Positions 1-9,012 are shown, numbered from the stretch's first letter. The stretch is 64,000 bases of DNA from JAEUMY01 sp031394355 (GCA_031394355.1 JANNSU010000066.1:62001-126000), one strand, 5' to 3'. Notes: generated by a model not told the origin, from the sequence alone. Numbers and translations are program-made.

Positions 1-188
1 AGCCAGGGAAGTGGAATTCCCCAGAACTCGCGAAGCAGAACGAGATCGAGCTGGCCGTAGAGGTTGTGAATGCCGAGACCGGGCCTGGAGTGAAGATCGT
101 GGCGCACTTCACGCATAAAGATGCAGAACGCCTTGCGCTGCTGGAACGACACAAACCACAACTCGAGGCCATGGCACAAGGCCGCTGA
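1..188 (+). CDS. C-terminal end of an unidentified protein (5' truncated by window edge)
   Basis: An open frame enters from the left edge (codons in phase with base 3) and stops at the TGA at 186-188. About 61 residues are visible; they are charged and hydrophilic, with a likely helical end rich in Ala, Glu, Leu and Arg. No domain is recognisable from this fragment. It lies 13 bases before a short leader frame and 36 bases before the AsmA-like gene, so the two could be co-transcribed. Confidence 0.5.
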   Translation, partial: PGKWNSPELAKQNEIELAVEVVNAETGPGVKIVAHFTHKDAERLALLERHKPQLEAMAQGR

Positions 189-201
189 AGGAACACCTCG
201 C

Positions 202-228
202 ATGATACGAAAACTCTTGATCGCATGA
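202..228 (+). other. 8-codon leader frame created by a 23-bp tandem duplication
   Basis: The start region of the next gene is duplicated in tandem with a 23-bp period (about 200-222 and 223-245, one mismatch). The purine-rich AAGGAA near 188-193 is correctly spaced for the first ATG (202), which encodes only MIRKLLIA before a TGA at 226-228. That stop overlaps the second ATG (225-227) as ATGA, the usual geometry for termination-reinitiation. Whether the leader is translated is inference. Confidence 0.5.
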
Positions 229-956
229 TACGAAAACTCCTGATTGCTTTCGCGCTGCTGCTGGTCCTCGTTGGCGGTGTGGCCTGGTGGGTGCTGTCTT
301 CTCTGGACAGCATCGTGAAGGAGGGTTTGGAGCACTATGGCACCAAGGCGCTGGGCGTCAACGTCTCAGTTGGCGCGGTCGAGATCTCGACCGAGAACGG
401 ACGTGGCGTCATCCGAAACCTGGTGATCGGCAGTCCTTCCGGATACGCGGGTGAGCACGCCATGCGCATCGCCGAAGCATCCGTGGCCATCGACGTGAAG
501 TCACTTCGATCCGACCTCGTGGTCATTCGCGAAATCAACATTGATGCACCGAGTATCAATTTCGAGCTGGTAGGTGGCAAATCGAATCTCGAAGTCATCC
601 AGGGCAATATCGACCGCTACCTTGCGGAGCGTGGCGGGGGCAAGACCAACCCCTCCAATACGGGAAAAGTCGAAAGGCGATACACGATTCATGCTGCGAA
701 TATTCGCAAGGCACAAGTACACGTCATCAATCCATTGCTGAACGATGCTGGACTCGACTTCACCCTGCCGGATGTGACGCTGCGCCGCATTGGCGACGAT
801 GGCCGCGGCGTCACCGGCGGCGAGGCAGCTCGCATCGTGACGCATACATTGCTCCTTCGCATCGCGGCCAAGGCCCTGACAGGTGGGCAGTTGATGGAGC
901 GCGGCGTTGAGGGTGCAATCGACATGTTGAAAGAGCTGTTCCGCTCGTCCAAATAG
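225..956 (+). CDS. AsmA-like, membrane-anchored protein
   Basis: The 243-residue product has one N-terminal hydrophobic segment (about residues 4-24). A beta-rich region follows with the alternating pattern of AsmA-family proteins, including stretches such as EINIDAPSINFEL near residues 103-115. AsmA-type proteins span or line the periplasm and are implicated in envelope lipid handling; here the exact role is unknown. It is short compared with full AsmA or TamB proteins and resembles the small single-anchor versions. The only well-spaced ribosome-binding sequence belongs to the leader frame at 202, so this start is probably reached by translational coupling. One copy of the iterated palindrome (695-708) lies in the coding sequence, read as A-N-I-R. 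Confidence 0.6.
   Translation: MIRKLLIAFALLLVLVGGVAWWVLSSLDSIVKEGLEHYGTKALGVNVSVGAVEISTENGRGVIRNLVIGSPSGYAGEHAMRIAEASVAIDVKSLRSDLVVIREINIDAPSINFELVGGKSNLEVIQGNIDRYLAERGGGKTNPSNTGKVERRYTIHAANIRKAQVHVINPLLNDAGLDFTLPDVTLRRIGDDGRGVTGGEAARIVTHTLLLRIAAKALTGGQLMERGVEGAIDMLKELFRSSK
695..708. repeat. Iterated palindrome, copy 1 (full 14-mer)
   Basis: TGCGAATATTCGCA, inside the AsmA-like gene, read as A-N-I-R. Confidence 0.95.
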
Positions 957-1007
957 TGCGGGTGGGAATCTCTTCCTGCGGCCCGCGACATCACAAGGAG
1001 GCAGATC

Positions 1008-1532
1008 ATGAACGTGGAAGTCAGGCCATTCAGGACATCACGTCGCAGCATCCGGACGGCAGGCATGCGGGCGATGTTGCTTCTCCTTGCTGTGGGCTCC
1101 TTTGCGCTGGCCCCTGCGCAAACGGGAAAGGACTTCAATGCCTGTGCCTTGTTGACCGTGGAGGAGGCATCCACGCTGCTGGGTGCCACGGCCGTGCCCG
1201 AAGTCATGAAAGGGAAACCACCCAAGGTTGTGCCAAATTGCCTGTACACCAGCACCGTTGATGGCGCGCCAGTGACGCTCGGCATTCAGTTCCGCTTCTT
1301 CAAGGCCCCTGCAGATGCCCTTGGTGCCCTGAAGGAGGCGCGCCTGGAAGGCCGGGGCAGGCCGCTGATCATCAACGGCCAGGATGCGTACTGGCACCCG
1401 AAGCTGGCCCATTTGGTAGTCAGCAAAGGCACCGCGATCCTCACCATCACGGCAGGGCCGCTAAAGGAAAATGAGCGCGTACCCGAGCTGGCGCGCAAAG
1501 TTGCAGACAGAGTCCTGCCAAAGCTGGGCTGA
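1008..1532 (+). CDS. Exported protein of unknown function
   Basis: The 174-residue product begins after a strong Shine-Dalgarno sequence (AAGGAGG around 995-1001). Basic residues (about 1-22) precede a hydrophobic segment (about 23-36) ending near an Ala-rich cleavage site, so export to the periplasm is likely. The mature part starts with a CALLTVEEASTLLG segment and has two cysteines (residues about 46 and 76) that could pair. This segment is shared by many small uncharacterised secreted or lipoprotein-like bacterial proteins, but no function is known to me. It follows the AsmA-like gene by 51 bases and converges with fmt, leaving a 38-base gap with a weak 6-bp inverted repeat (1536-1560). 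Confidence 0.65.
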   Translation: MNVEVRPFRTSRRSIRTAGMRAMLLLLAVGSFALAPAQTGKDFNACALLTVEEASTLLGATAVPEVMKGKPPKVVPNCLYTSTVDGAPVTLGIQFRFFKAPADALGALKEARLEGRGRPLIINGQDAYWHPKLAHLVVSKGTAILTITAGPLKENERVPELARKVADRVLPKLG

Positions 1533-1570
1533 GCGGGCTGCAATCTGACAACTGGCAGCCGGTCCTTCGG

Positions 1571-2491
1571 TCAGCGAAAGGTCTGTCCTGCCGCCAGACC
1601 CACCGAGCGCGCCCACTCGGCGGCTGGCTGACGGCGTCCCCCTGGTTTCTGAACCGACTCAAGTCGGAGGGCACCCGTCCCACAGGCGACTAGCGGGCCG
1701 GTTGGCGAAACGTCCAAAACAGTTCCCGGCACACCGCCAGCCGCCAGCGTGAGGGCGGCGGCCCACACTTTCAGTGGTTCGGACGCAAAGGATGCCTCTG
1801 TCCCCGGAAAGGGATCAAATGCCCGGATCTGACGATCAATCTCCGCGGCGGGGCGGGTCCAGTCGATGGGCGCTTCGGCGCGCGTGAGCTTCTGGGCGTA
1901 GGTCACACCAACCTCTGACTGAGGCTTCAGCGCCAGCTCGTCAAGCTTGTCCAGCGCCTCCACGATGGCTGCCGCCCCGAGGGGGGTCAACTTCTCGAAC
2001 AAGGTTGCACTGGTGTCGTGTGCCTCAATGGCCAGCACCTTCTGCAGCAGCACCGGGCCTGTGTCCAGCCCGGCCTCCATGCGCATGATGTCGATGCCGG
2101 TATGACTGTCACCAGCCAGAATGGCGCGTTGCACAGGCGCCGCCCCGCGCCAGCGCGGCAAGAGAGAGCCATGAATGTTGAGGCATCCCCTGACGGGGAT
2201 ATCCAATACGGCCTGCGGCAGCAGCAGTCCATAGGCCGCAACGACCATGATGTCGGGCTTGAGGTCAGCCAATAGCTTCTGTATATCCGGTGCTTTCAGG
2301 CTGACGGGTTTCGCGACCGCGAGCTCGAGGCGCCTCGCCGTCTGTCCGACTGCACTCTCGGTGAGCTTCATCCCGCGGCCAGCTGGACGGTCAGGCTGGG
2401 TCAACACCAACGCAATGTCATGCCCTGCGGCATGGAGCGCCTCAAGCGCTGCCGCCGCGAATGGCGGGGTGCCCGCAAAAATCAGGCGCAT
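1571..2491 (-). CDS. fmt: Methionyl-tRNA formyltransferase
   Basis: Transfers the formyl group of 10-formyl-tetrahydrofolate to initiator Met-tRNA in the cytoplasm. The 306-residue length is normal for the family (about 310). The N-terminal domain has the signature SLLPRWRGAAPV (residues 109-120) and the catalytic triad candidates Asn105, His107 and Asp143. The C-terminal OB-like domain that binds tRNA begins near residue 205. It is downstream of def with a 6-base gap, the classic def-fmt pair, so formylation of Met and later deformylation are encoded together. Confidence 0.97.
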   Translation of the reverse strand: MRLIFAGTPPFAAAALEALHAAGHDIALVLTQPDRPAGRGMKLTESAVGQTARRLELAVAKPVSLKAPDIQKLLADLKPDIMVVAAYGLLLPQAVLDIPVRGCLNIHGSLLPRWRGAAPVQRAILAGDSHTGIDIMRMEAGLDTGPVLLQKVLAIEAHDTSATLFEKLTPLGAAAIVEALDKLDELALKPQSEVGVTYAQKLTRAEAPIDWTRPAAEIDRQIRAFDPFPGTEASFASEPLKVWAAALTLAAGGVPGTVLDVSPTGPLVACGTGALRLESVQKPGGRRQPAAEWARSVGLAAGQTFR

Positions 2492-2497
2492 GGCCGG

Positions 2498-3001
2498 TCA
2501 GGCGGGGGCGCGGTCGCGCTTGCGGAGCTTGGTCTTGATGCGCGTCTGCTTCAGTTGGGAGAGGTACTCGACAAAGACTTTGCCCTGCAGATGATCCATT
2601 TCGTGCTGCACGCACACGGCCAGCAAATCTTCAACTGTCAGGGTGAATGGTTTTCCATTCCGATCCAGCGCCTTGACAGTGATGCGGGCAGCCCGCTCCA
2701 CCTTGTCATAGATGCCGGGCACAGATAGACAGCCTTCTTCCGAGATCTCATGGCCCTCGGCAGCGACAATCTCGGGATTGACCAGAACCAGCAGGTCGTT
2801 TCGCTCTTCGGACATGTCGATCACGATCACGCATTCATGGACGTCAACCTGGGTGGCAGCCAACCCTATGCCGGGGGCTGCATACATGGTCTCCGCCATG
2901 TCATCGATGAGACGGCGGATTCTGTCGTTGACCTCGGCCACCGGTTTTGCAACCGTATGCAGGCGGGGATCGGGATATGTCAGGATAGGCAGGAGGGCCA
3001 T
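2498..3001 (-). CDS. def: Peptide deformylase
   Basis: Removes the formyl group from the N-terminal Met of new proteins. With the start chosen at 3001 the product is 167 residues and begins MALLPILTYPDPRL, the normal family N-terminus; an upstream in-frame ATG at 3022 would add seven residues with no homology support. The three metal-site motifs are present: GIGLAATQ (44-51), EGCLS (89-93, metal ligand Cys91) and HEMDH (133-137). It is first in the def-fmt operon and diverges from the LysM gene; the promoters must lie in 3002-3159. Confidence 0.97.
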   Translation of the reverse strand: MALLPILTYPDPRLHTVAKPVAEVNDRIRRLIDDMAETMYAAPGIGLAATQVDVHECVIVIDMSEERNDLLVLVNPEIVAAEGHEISEEGCLSVPGIYDKVERAARITVKALDRNGKPFTLTVEDLLAVCVQHEMDHLQGKVFVEYLSQLKQTRIKTKLRKRDRAPA

Positions 3002-3159
3002 GTTGGGCCAATATTCTTGCAAATTGAATTAATTAGGTGCAGAATCTATGAGAGTACTTGAAGTATTAGGGCACTAGAACTCGATTACAAGTGCCGGGTC
3101 AACCAAACAATTTGGCACCCTTCCGTCAGCATCGCCGACATTAATTTGCGAGAGCGGCC

Positions 3160-4326
3160 ATGAGAAAACAGATTATAGCGTTAGTCCTGTCGTCGCTTTG
3201 CGCGGTTCCCGCACTGGTTTCCGTCTCCGCACGGGCCCAGGCGCTGGCCGAGAATGCGCCGTCCTCCTATACGGTCGTCAAAGGCGACACCCTCTGGGGT
3301 ATTTCAGGCAAGTTTCTGAAAGAGCCCTGGCGTTGGCCGGAAATCTGGAGCATGAACAAGGAACAGATCAAGGACCCCCACTGGATTTATCCCGGTGATG
3401 TGATCACCCTTGAGTTCACGGCAGACGGAAAGCCGCGATTGACGCTTGACGGCTCCAAGATGGCTGGTGCCACGCAGGCAGACGGTTCTGTTCGCGTCTC
3501 CCCGAAAGTCCGGTCACAGGCACTGGGTCAGGCGATTCCGTCGATTCCGGGCGCCGCCATCACCCCCCTCTTGTCCCAACCGTTGGTTCTGGATGAAAAG
3601 AACCTGTCGGAAGCGCCCAAAATCGTGGCGACGGAAGACAGCCGAGTCATCGTCGGCACGGGCAATCGGGTGTACGTCGACTACTTGGACAGCAAGGAAG
3701 GGGTCAAGTGGCAGGTGTATCGCCAAGGTAACCCGATCATTGATCCGGATACCAAAGAGATCCTGGGCTACGAGTCCACCTACATAGCAGAAGCGCGCGT
3801 CACCGCCTTCGGCGCGCCTTCGACACTTGAAATCGTCAAATCGGCTCAGGAGGTCAACCGGGGCGACCGTTTGACGCCCGTTCGCGAGGCGGCGATCCCG
3901 TCCTACTCGCCGCGCGCGCCCGAGACCAAGATCAGCGGCAAGATCATCAGCTTGAACCAGGGCGTTGCGGAAGCCGGACAGTTCGCCATCATCACCCTCA
4001 ATCGCGGTAAGCGTGATGGTCTCGCGGTCGGTCATGTGCTGGCTACTTTGCGGTTCGGAGAAACCGTCCCTATGGAACAAGTAGGATTGGCCGCACGCTT
4101 CAAAGGGATCTTGCCTGACAATCAGGACCCCGAACACCGGGTTCCAGATGCCGTTGTCATCAGCCCGGATCCGCGTGTGGCTGCCCGCAATGCGCGTGAT
4201 GTGAAGCTTCCAAACGAGCGCTCCGGGCTGATCTTCGTGTTTCGCGTGTTTGACCGGGTATCCTATGCGCTGGTCATGCAGACGCGCCGCCCTGTGAACA
4301 TCGGTGACGTGGTGCAAACCCCCTGA
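3160..4326 (+). CDS. LysM-domain cell-wall-binding protein
   Basis: The 388-residue product has a signal peptide (about residues 1-27, ending ARAQA) and one LysM domain (about 37-85, SYTVVKGDTLWGIS then the asparagine and IYPGDVITL end), a fold that binds peptidoglycan glycan. The remaining roughly 300 residues have no catalytic motif that I recognise. A LysM protein between def-fmt and dprA is a recurring arrangement in Betaproteobacteria. It is probably periplasmic and wall-associated; its precise role is unknown. Confidence 0.85.
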   Translation: MRKQIIALVLSSLCAVPALVSVSARAQALAENAPSSYTVVKGDTLWGISGKFLKEPWRWPEIWSMNKEQIKDPHWIYPGDVITLEFTADGKPRLTLDGSKMAGATQADGSVRVSPKVRSQALGQAIPSIPGAAITPLLSQPLVLDEKNLSEAPKIVATEDSRVIVGTGNRVYVDYLDSKEGVKWQVYRQGNPIIDPDTKEILGYESTYIAEARVTAFGAPSTLEIVKSAQEVNRGDRLTPVREAAIPSYSPRAPETKISGKIISLNQGVAEAGQFAIITLNRGKRDGLAVGHVLATLRFGETVPMEQVGLAARFKGILPDNQDPEHRVPDAVVISPDPRVAARNARDVKLPNERSGLIFVFRVFDRVSYALVMQTRRPVNIGDVVQTP

Positions 4327-4358
4327 GTCTCTCCGGCTGCGTTTGGTGATCATTCATT

Positions 4359-4380
4359 GCGCGGGCCTTCGGGCCCGCGC
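4359..4380 (+). terminator. GC-rich hairpin after the LysM gene
   Basis: A perfect 9-bp inverted repeat (GCGCGGGCC and its complement) closes a TTCG tetraloop 32 bases after the LysM stop and 18 bases before dprA. There is no T-run, so it may attenuate or stabilise transcript ends rather than act as a strong intrinsic terminator. Confidence 0.5.
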
Positions 4381-4397
4381 TGCACTTCAGGACGTCG

Positions 4398-5498
4398 ATG
4401 ATGCCCGTTCCTCCCACATCCAGCGAACCCGCAGCCTGGCTTGCTCTCAGCCTCGCACGTAGTGTCTCGTCGGTGCTGGCGCGCAAGCTCTTGGCGCGAT
4501 TCGGCACGCCAGACTCCGTACTGCAGCAATCGCGCGCCAGCATGATGACGCTTGCGTCTGCCAAAGAGGCAGATGCCTTGATTGCAGAGCGGGACTCGCC
4601 CCGTGTCCTGGCGGCAATGCAATGGCTGGAGGCTGCCGACAACCACATTGTCACGCTTGCCGATGACGACTATCCCAGAGCGCTGCTTGAGATCTCCGAT
4701 CCGCCGCTGCTGCTTTATCTGAAGGGGCGGCGCGAGTTGCTGGGTGCCGCCGGTCTTGCTGTAGTGGGAAGCCGCAATGCCACCCCGCAGGGCATCAAGA
4801 ACGCCGAACAATTCTCGGAATCCCTGTCTGAAGCCGGATTGACCATCGTGAGCGGCATGGCGCTGGGTATTGATGCTGCCGCCCATGCCGGCGGGCTTCG
4901 AGGACGGGGGTCGAGCATTGCTGTCGTCGGAACAGGCCTGGATATCGTCTATCCGGCAAGAAACCGTGGGCTGGCACACGAGCTCGCGGCGCACGGCATG
5001 ATTCTGTCGGAGTTCGCCCTGGGTACGCCGGGAGTTGCAGCCAACTTTCCACGTCGCAATCGCCTGATCAGCGGTCTGTCTCGTGGCTGCCTCGTTGTCG
5101 AGGCAGCCATCGCGAGCGGTTCTCTCATCACCGCCCGGCTGGCAGGAGAGCAGGGCAGGGATGTATTCGCGATTCCGGGGTCCATCCATTCACCGCTTTC
5201 AAAGGGCTGCCACCTGCTCATCAAGCAGGGCGCGAAACTGGTGGATTCTGCCGAGGACATCCTGTGCGAGCTGGGTCTATCGCTCGGCGAGACCACGCCA
5301 GCGGGTGGGCGCGCACAGAAAAATGCCCACGAGGACGATTCTGTTCTGACGGCAATCGGTTACGATGCGACAAGCTTGGATGAGCTGATGACCAGGACAG
5401 GCATGGCTGCCGATGTGCTCTCTGCGCGGCTGATGGAGCTGGAAATTCAGGGCGCCGTGAGTGTGCTGCCCGGCGGCAAATTCCAGCGAATGCAGTAG
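4398..5498 (+). CDS. dprA: DNA-processing protein DprA (Smf)
   Basis: DprA protects incoming single-stranded DNA during natural transformation and loads RecA. The 366-residue product has an N-terminal helix-hairpin region (about 10-60), the Rossmann-like core with VVGSRNATPQG and SGMALGIDAAAHAGGL motifs (about 115-165), and a C-terminal winged-helix domain (about 310-360). Start is ATGATG at 4398 or 4401. It sits between the LysM gene and topB. In many Betaproteobacteria a small smg gene (DUF494) follows dprA; here the 119-base gap to topB has no room for it. Confidence 0.95.
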   Translation: MMPVPPTSSEPAAWLALSLARSVSSVLARKLLARFGTPDSVLQQSRASMMTLASAKEADALIAERDSPRVLAAMQWLEAADNHIVTLADDDYPRALLEISDPPLLLYLKGRRELLGAAGLAVVGSRNATPQGIKNAEQFSESLSEAGLTIVSGMALGIDAAAHAGGLRGRGSSIAVVGTGLDIVYPARNRGLAHELAAHGMILSEFALGTPGVAANFPRRNRLISGLSRGCLVVEAAIASGSLITARLAGEQGRDVFAIPGSIHSPLSKGCHLLIKQGAKLVDSAEDILCELGLSLGETTPAGGRAQKNAHEDDSVLTAIGYDATSLDELMTRTGMAADVLSARLMELEIQGAVSVLPGGKFQRMQ

Positions 5499-5507
5499 CA
5501 TTCCCCT

Positions 5508-5521
5508 TGCGAATATTCGCA
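5508..5521. repeat. Iterated palindrome, copy 2 (full 14-mer)
   Basis: TGCGAATATTCGCA in the dprA-topB intergenic region, 9 bases after the dprA stop and about 97 bases before topB. Confidence 0.95.
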
Positions 5522-5617
5522 GTCGGCAGGGTTTGTGCGGCGATGCAGCTTGCATGTTGGCGCTGAATTCGCCTATCCTCTGCCGCCCCACCCTTACCAG
5601 ATCAAGCACAGGAGCGC

Positions 5618-8344
5618 ATGTCCAAGAGCCTCATCATCGCGGAGAAACCATCAGTCGCCAACGACATTGCGAAAGCGTTGGGGGGGTTCGCGCGGAAGGA
5701 TGACTACTTCGAGAGCGATGACTTCGTGCTCTCTTCGGCCGTGGGTCATCTGGTCGAGATCGGCATGCCGGAAGAGGAAGAGGTCAAGCGCGGCAAGTGG
5801 ACGTTCACGCATCTGCCTGCGATTCCAACCCAGTTCGCGCTGAAGCCCATCGAGAAGACCGAGTCACGCCTCAAGCTGCTGCTGAAGCTCATCAAGCGCA
5901 AGGACGTCACCGGGCTCATCAACGCCTGCGACGCGGGCCGCGAGGGCGAACTCATCTTCCGCTACATTGTCCAGTACGCGGCGGCCAAGAAACCCATTCA
6001 GCGACTCTGGTTGCAGTCGATGACGCCCAAGGCCATCAAGGACGGATTCAAGTCGCTGCGCGAAGACGCAGACATGTTGCCGCTTGCTGCTGCAGCCACC
6101 TGCAGGTCGGAATCAGACTGGCTGGTCGGCATCAATGGCACACGTGCGATGACCGCCTTCAACTCGAAGAGCGGTGGCTTTCAGCTCACGACGGTCGGAC
6201 GCGTGCAGACGCCGACATTGGCCATCCTGGTTGAGCGCGAAGAGAAGATCAAGGCGTTCGTGTCGCGCGACTTCTGGGAGGTTCAAGCGACATTTGCGAG
6301 CGCTGGCGTCAACTACGTCGGCAAGTGGTTCGACGAAAAATTCAAGAAGGGCGATGACGAGGGCCTTCGTGCAGATCGCCTGTGGGAAGAAAAGCTTGCG
6401 ACAGCGATCCAGGCCAAGTGTCATGGCAGGCCAGGAATCGTCACCGAGGAGTCGAAGCCGTCGACGCAAGCGCCGCCGCTGCTTTTCGATTTGACTTCGC
6501 TGCAACGCGAGGCCAATGGCCGGTTTGGTTTTTCCGCGAAGACCACGTTATCGCTTGCGCAAGCGCTGTACGAGAAGCACAAGGTGCTGACCTATCCCAG
6601 AACAGACGCCAGGGCGCTGCCCGAGGACTACATCGGGACCGTCAAGGAGACGTTGGAGGTCCTGAAGGACAGCAACTACAACGTCTTTGCCAAGCGAATT
6701 CTCGACAAGAAGTGGGTGGTGCCGAACAAGCGGATCTTCGATAACAGCAAGATCTCGGATCACTTCGCGATCATTCCCACGCTGCAGCCGCCCAAGTCGC
6801 TGAATGAGTTGGAAGCGAAGCTCTACGACTTCGTCGTCAAGCGGTTCCTCGCTGTGTTTCATCCCACCGCAGAGTTCACCCAGACCACGCGAATCACCCG
6901 TGTTGAAGGCGAGCCCTTCAAGTCGGAAGGCAAGGTACTGATCGAGCCAGGCTGGTTGTCTGTGTATGGTCGCGAGGCCGAGGAGGAGGGTGCAGCAACC
7001 TTGGCGCCGTTGAAGCCTGGTGCGAAGGTGGTGGCCGAAGAAGTAAAGGTGGTCGCCAACCAGACACGACCCCCTGCGCGCCTTACTGAAGCGACGCTTC
7101 TATCCGCCATGGAAGGCGCAGGCAAGCTCATTGAAGATGAGGATCTTCGCGCGGCGATGAAGGAAAAGGGGTTGGGCACGCCGGCGACGCGCGCGGCCAT
7201 CATCGAAGGTCTGATCTTCGAAAAATATGTACATCGTGAGGGCAGGGAGCTGTGGCCCACCGCCAAGGCTGCTTCGCTCATGACACTGCTGCGCGGGCTG
7301 GGTGTGCCGGAATTGTTCACGCCAGAATTGACCGCAAACTGGGAGTATCAGTTGTCGCAGATGGAGCGCGGCAAGTTGAAGCGCGAGAAGTTCATGGCCG
7401 AGATCGTCAAGATGACGCAGCACATCGTTGGCCAGGCCAAGAACTACGAGTTGGACACGATTCCCGGTGACTTTGGCAAGCTGGCCCATGCATGCCCCAA
7501 GTGTGGCGGCGAAGTGCATGAGAACTACAAGAAGTTTCAGTGCCAGACCTGCGATTTCGGTTTCTGGAAAATTCTGGCCGGGCGCCAGCTCGAGCCCAGC
7601 GAGGCTGACGCACTCATCGAGAAGCGCGACATTGGCCCGCTGGATGGCTTTCGCAGTCGTATCGGTCGGGCATTCAGCGCCAACCTCGTCATGAAGGATG
7701 ATTTCAGCATTGAATTCTCCTGGGGAGAGGGCGGCGACGATGATGAAGAGGGTCCAGATTTCAGCGGACAGGAAGCCATCGGACCCTGTCCGAAATGCAC
7801 AAACGGGGTGTTCGAGTCACCCAATGCCTACGTATGCGAGAAGGCTGTTGGCAACGCTCGTACCTGCGACTTCCGTTCCGGCCGCACAATCTTGAAACGA
7901 CCCATCGAGCGGGAGCAGATGGCCAAGTTGCTGGCGACGGGCAAGACTGATCTGCTCGACAAATTCATTTCCAAAAAGGGCCGCCCGTTCTCCGCCTATC
8001 TGGTCAAACAGAAGGACGGAAAGATCGGCTTTGAATTCGAGGCGCGCGATCCGGCAAAGAGCAAGGGGCGCGCAGCGGCTGGCGCAGCTGCGGCAGCGTT
8101 GCGCGTGCTTGGCAAGCACCCTGGAGACGGCCAGGAGGTTTCCGTTCAGAACGGCCGCTACGGCCCTTACGTCAAACACGGCAAGACCAACGCCACACTT
8201 CCAGACAAGGATGGTGTCGACAAGATCACGTTGGACGAGGCGATCGAGCTTCTCGACGCCAAGGCTGGTGTGAGCAAGACGCGAACGGTCAAGGCAACAA
8301 AGGGTGCCAAGGCAGCACCAAAAAAACGCGCAACCGCCAAATAG
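5618..8344 (+). CDS. topB: DNA topoisomerase III-type (type IA)
   Basis: A 908-residue type IA topoisomerase that relaxes or decatenates DNA through single-strand passage. The N-terminal TOPRIM domain starts SLIIAEKPSVANDIAKAL and contains DAGREGE (about residues 108-114). The active-site tyrosine is Tyr326 in LTYPRTDA. After the core come two Cys4-type zinc-ribbon segments (beginning CPKCGGEV near 627 and CPKCTNGV near 727) and a Lys/Ala-rich basic tail. The start (KPSVANDIAKAL) and extra C-terminal repeats match the TopB-like enzymes found beside dprA in Betaproteobacteria rather than classical TopA. No other topoisomerase I gene is in the window. Confidence 0.93.
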   Translation: MSKSLIIAEKPSVANDIAKALGGFARKDDYFESDDFVLSSAVGHLVEIGMPEEEEVKRGKWTFTHLPAIPTQFALKPIEKTESRLKLLLKLIKRKDVTGLINACDAGREGELIFRYIVQYAAAKKPIQRLWLQSMTPKAIKDGFKSLREDADMLPLAAAATCRSESDWLVGINGTRAMTAFNSKSGGFQLTTVGRVQTPTLAILVEREEKIKAFVSRDFWEVQATFASAGVNYVGKWFDEKFKKGDDEGLRADRLWEEKLATAIQAKCHGRPGIVTEESKPSTQAPPLLFDLTSLQREANGRFGFSAKTTLSLAQALYEKHKVLTYPRTDARALPEDYIGTVKETLEVLKDSNYNVFAKRILDKKWVVPNKRIFDNSKISDHFAIIPTLQPPKSLNELEAKLYDFVVKRFLAVFHPTAEFTQTTRITRVEGEPFKSEGKVLIEPGWLSVYGREAEEEGAATLAPLKPGAKVVAEEVKVVANQTRPPARLTEATLLSAMEGAGKLIEDEDLRAAMKEKGLGTPATRAAIIEGLIFEKYVHREGRELWPTAKAASLMTLLRGLGVPELFTPELTANWEYQLSQMERGKLKREKFMAEIVKMTQHIVGQAKNYELDTIPGDFGKLAHACPKCGGEVHENYKKFQCQTCDFGFWKILAGRQLEPSEADALIEKRDIGPLDGFRSRIGRAFSANLVMKDDFSIEFSWGEGGDDDEEGPDFSGQEAIGPCPKCTNGVFESPNAYVCEKAVGNARTCDFRSGRTILKRPIEREQMAKLLATGKTDLLDKFISKKGRPFSAYLVKQKDGKIGFEFEARDPAKSKGRAAAGAAAAALRVLGKHPGDGQEVSVQNGRYGPYVKHGKTNATLPDKDGVDKITLDEAIELLDAKAGVSKTRTVKATKGAKAAPKKRATAK

Positions 8345-8534
8345 GGCGCCGCTGACCGGACACCACTGACGAGTTTCGGCTCTGTTCGTCGCTTCTGGAC
8401 GACATTCGAAGGCTGTCCATTCGGCTTGCTATCGCGGCTGCCATCGCCGCTAAGCCCCGCCGGGCCCAAGCCCCTTCCTGGGTGGCCCAATCCTTGCTCA
8501 ACTCATGTCAGGACGTAGCATCAGGATACGGGAC

Positions 8535-8930
8535 ATGATCAGACGACTCGGCGGGATCTGTGTTTTGGTTGCGCTGGCTACTTTGAGCCTTGGGAGCTTG
8601 GGCGCTGACGCGCAAGCCTCAACGGCAACGGTGAGCCCGAAGCTTTTGGCGCAAGCGTCTATCGGTTCGCAACCGTCCGCTGCCGCAACCAATCGACCCT
8701 TTCGCCCTGAGCCGGACAACGACATACCTGGCTTGACGCTCAATGCCGCGCTCGACCGCTCCCCGATTCCCGGCTCCTGTTCCGCTTCCGGAAACTCACT
8801 TTGCTACGACTACCGGACCGGTCGCGCTGTCTACCGGCCCGCCCGCAACCTGATGCCAGAGATTTCCGGCATGAAACGCGAAAGCCTGTCGATCAAGCGG
8901 GACAAGGTGACGTTTCACTATAGTTTCTGA
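8535..8930 (+). CDS. Small exported protein of unknown function
   Basis: The product is 131 residues from ATG 8535, chosen because AGGA lies 8 bases upstream and a typical signal peptide follows at once (MIRRLGGICVLVALATL...ADAQA). An in-frame ATG at 8505 would add ten basic residues. The mature part is low-complexity at first, then has a CSASGNSLCYDYRTGRAVYRPARN block with two cysteines 8 apart, and a basic end with alternating aromatic residues. No family recognised. It converges with gyrB. Confidence 0.55.
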   Translation: MIRRLGGICVLVALATLSLGSLGADAQASTATVSPKLLAQASIGSQPSAAATNRPFRPEPDNDIPGLTLNAALDRSPIPGSCSASGNSLCYDYRTGRAVYRPARNLMPEISGMKRESLSIKRDKVTFHYSF

Positions 8931-8953
8931 CAGTCCTGCCGTAACCACCCCGG

Positions 8954-8965
8954 GCGAATATTCGC
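8954..8965. repeat. Iterated palindrome, copy 3 (12-mer core)
   Basis: GCGAATATTCGC between the converging ends of the small exported gene and gyrB, 21 bases before the shared hairpin. Confidence 0.95.
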
Positions 8966-8985
8966 AATCCGGTTCCCCAAACGCA

Positions 8986-9012
8986 CAGAGCCCGGCAACG
9001 TGCCGGGCTCTG
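8986..9012. terminator. Shared hairpin between converging genes
   Basis: A perfect 12-bp inverted repeat (CAGAGCCCGGCA and its complement) with a 3-base loop lies between the stop of the exported-protein gene (8930) and the gyrB stop (9057). The symmetry allows use from both strands. No long T-run follows on either side. Confidence 0.75.

Noticed and set aside
956..1261. A 101-codon plus-strand frame overlapping the AsmA-like stop and the next gene
   Set aside because: It is out of frame with the exported protein, which has a strong ribosome-binding site and signal peptide.
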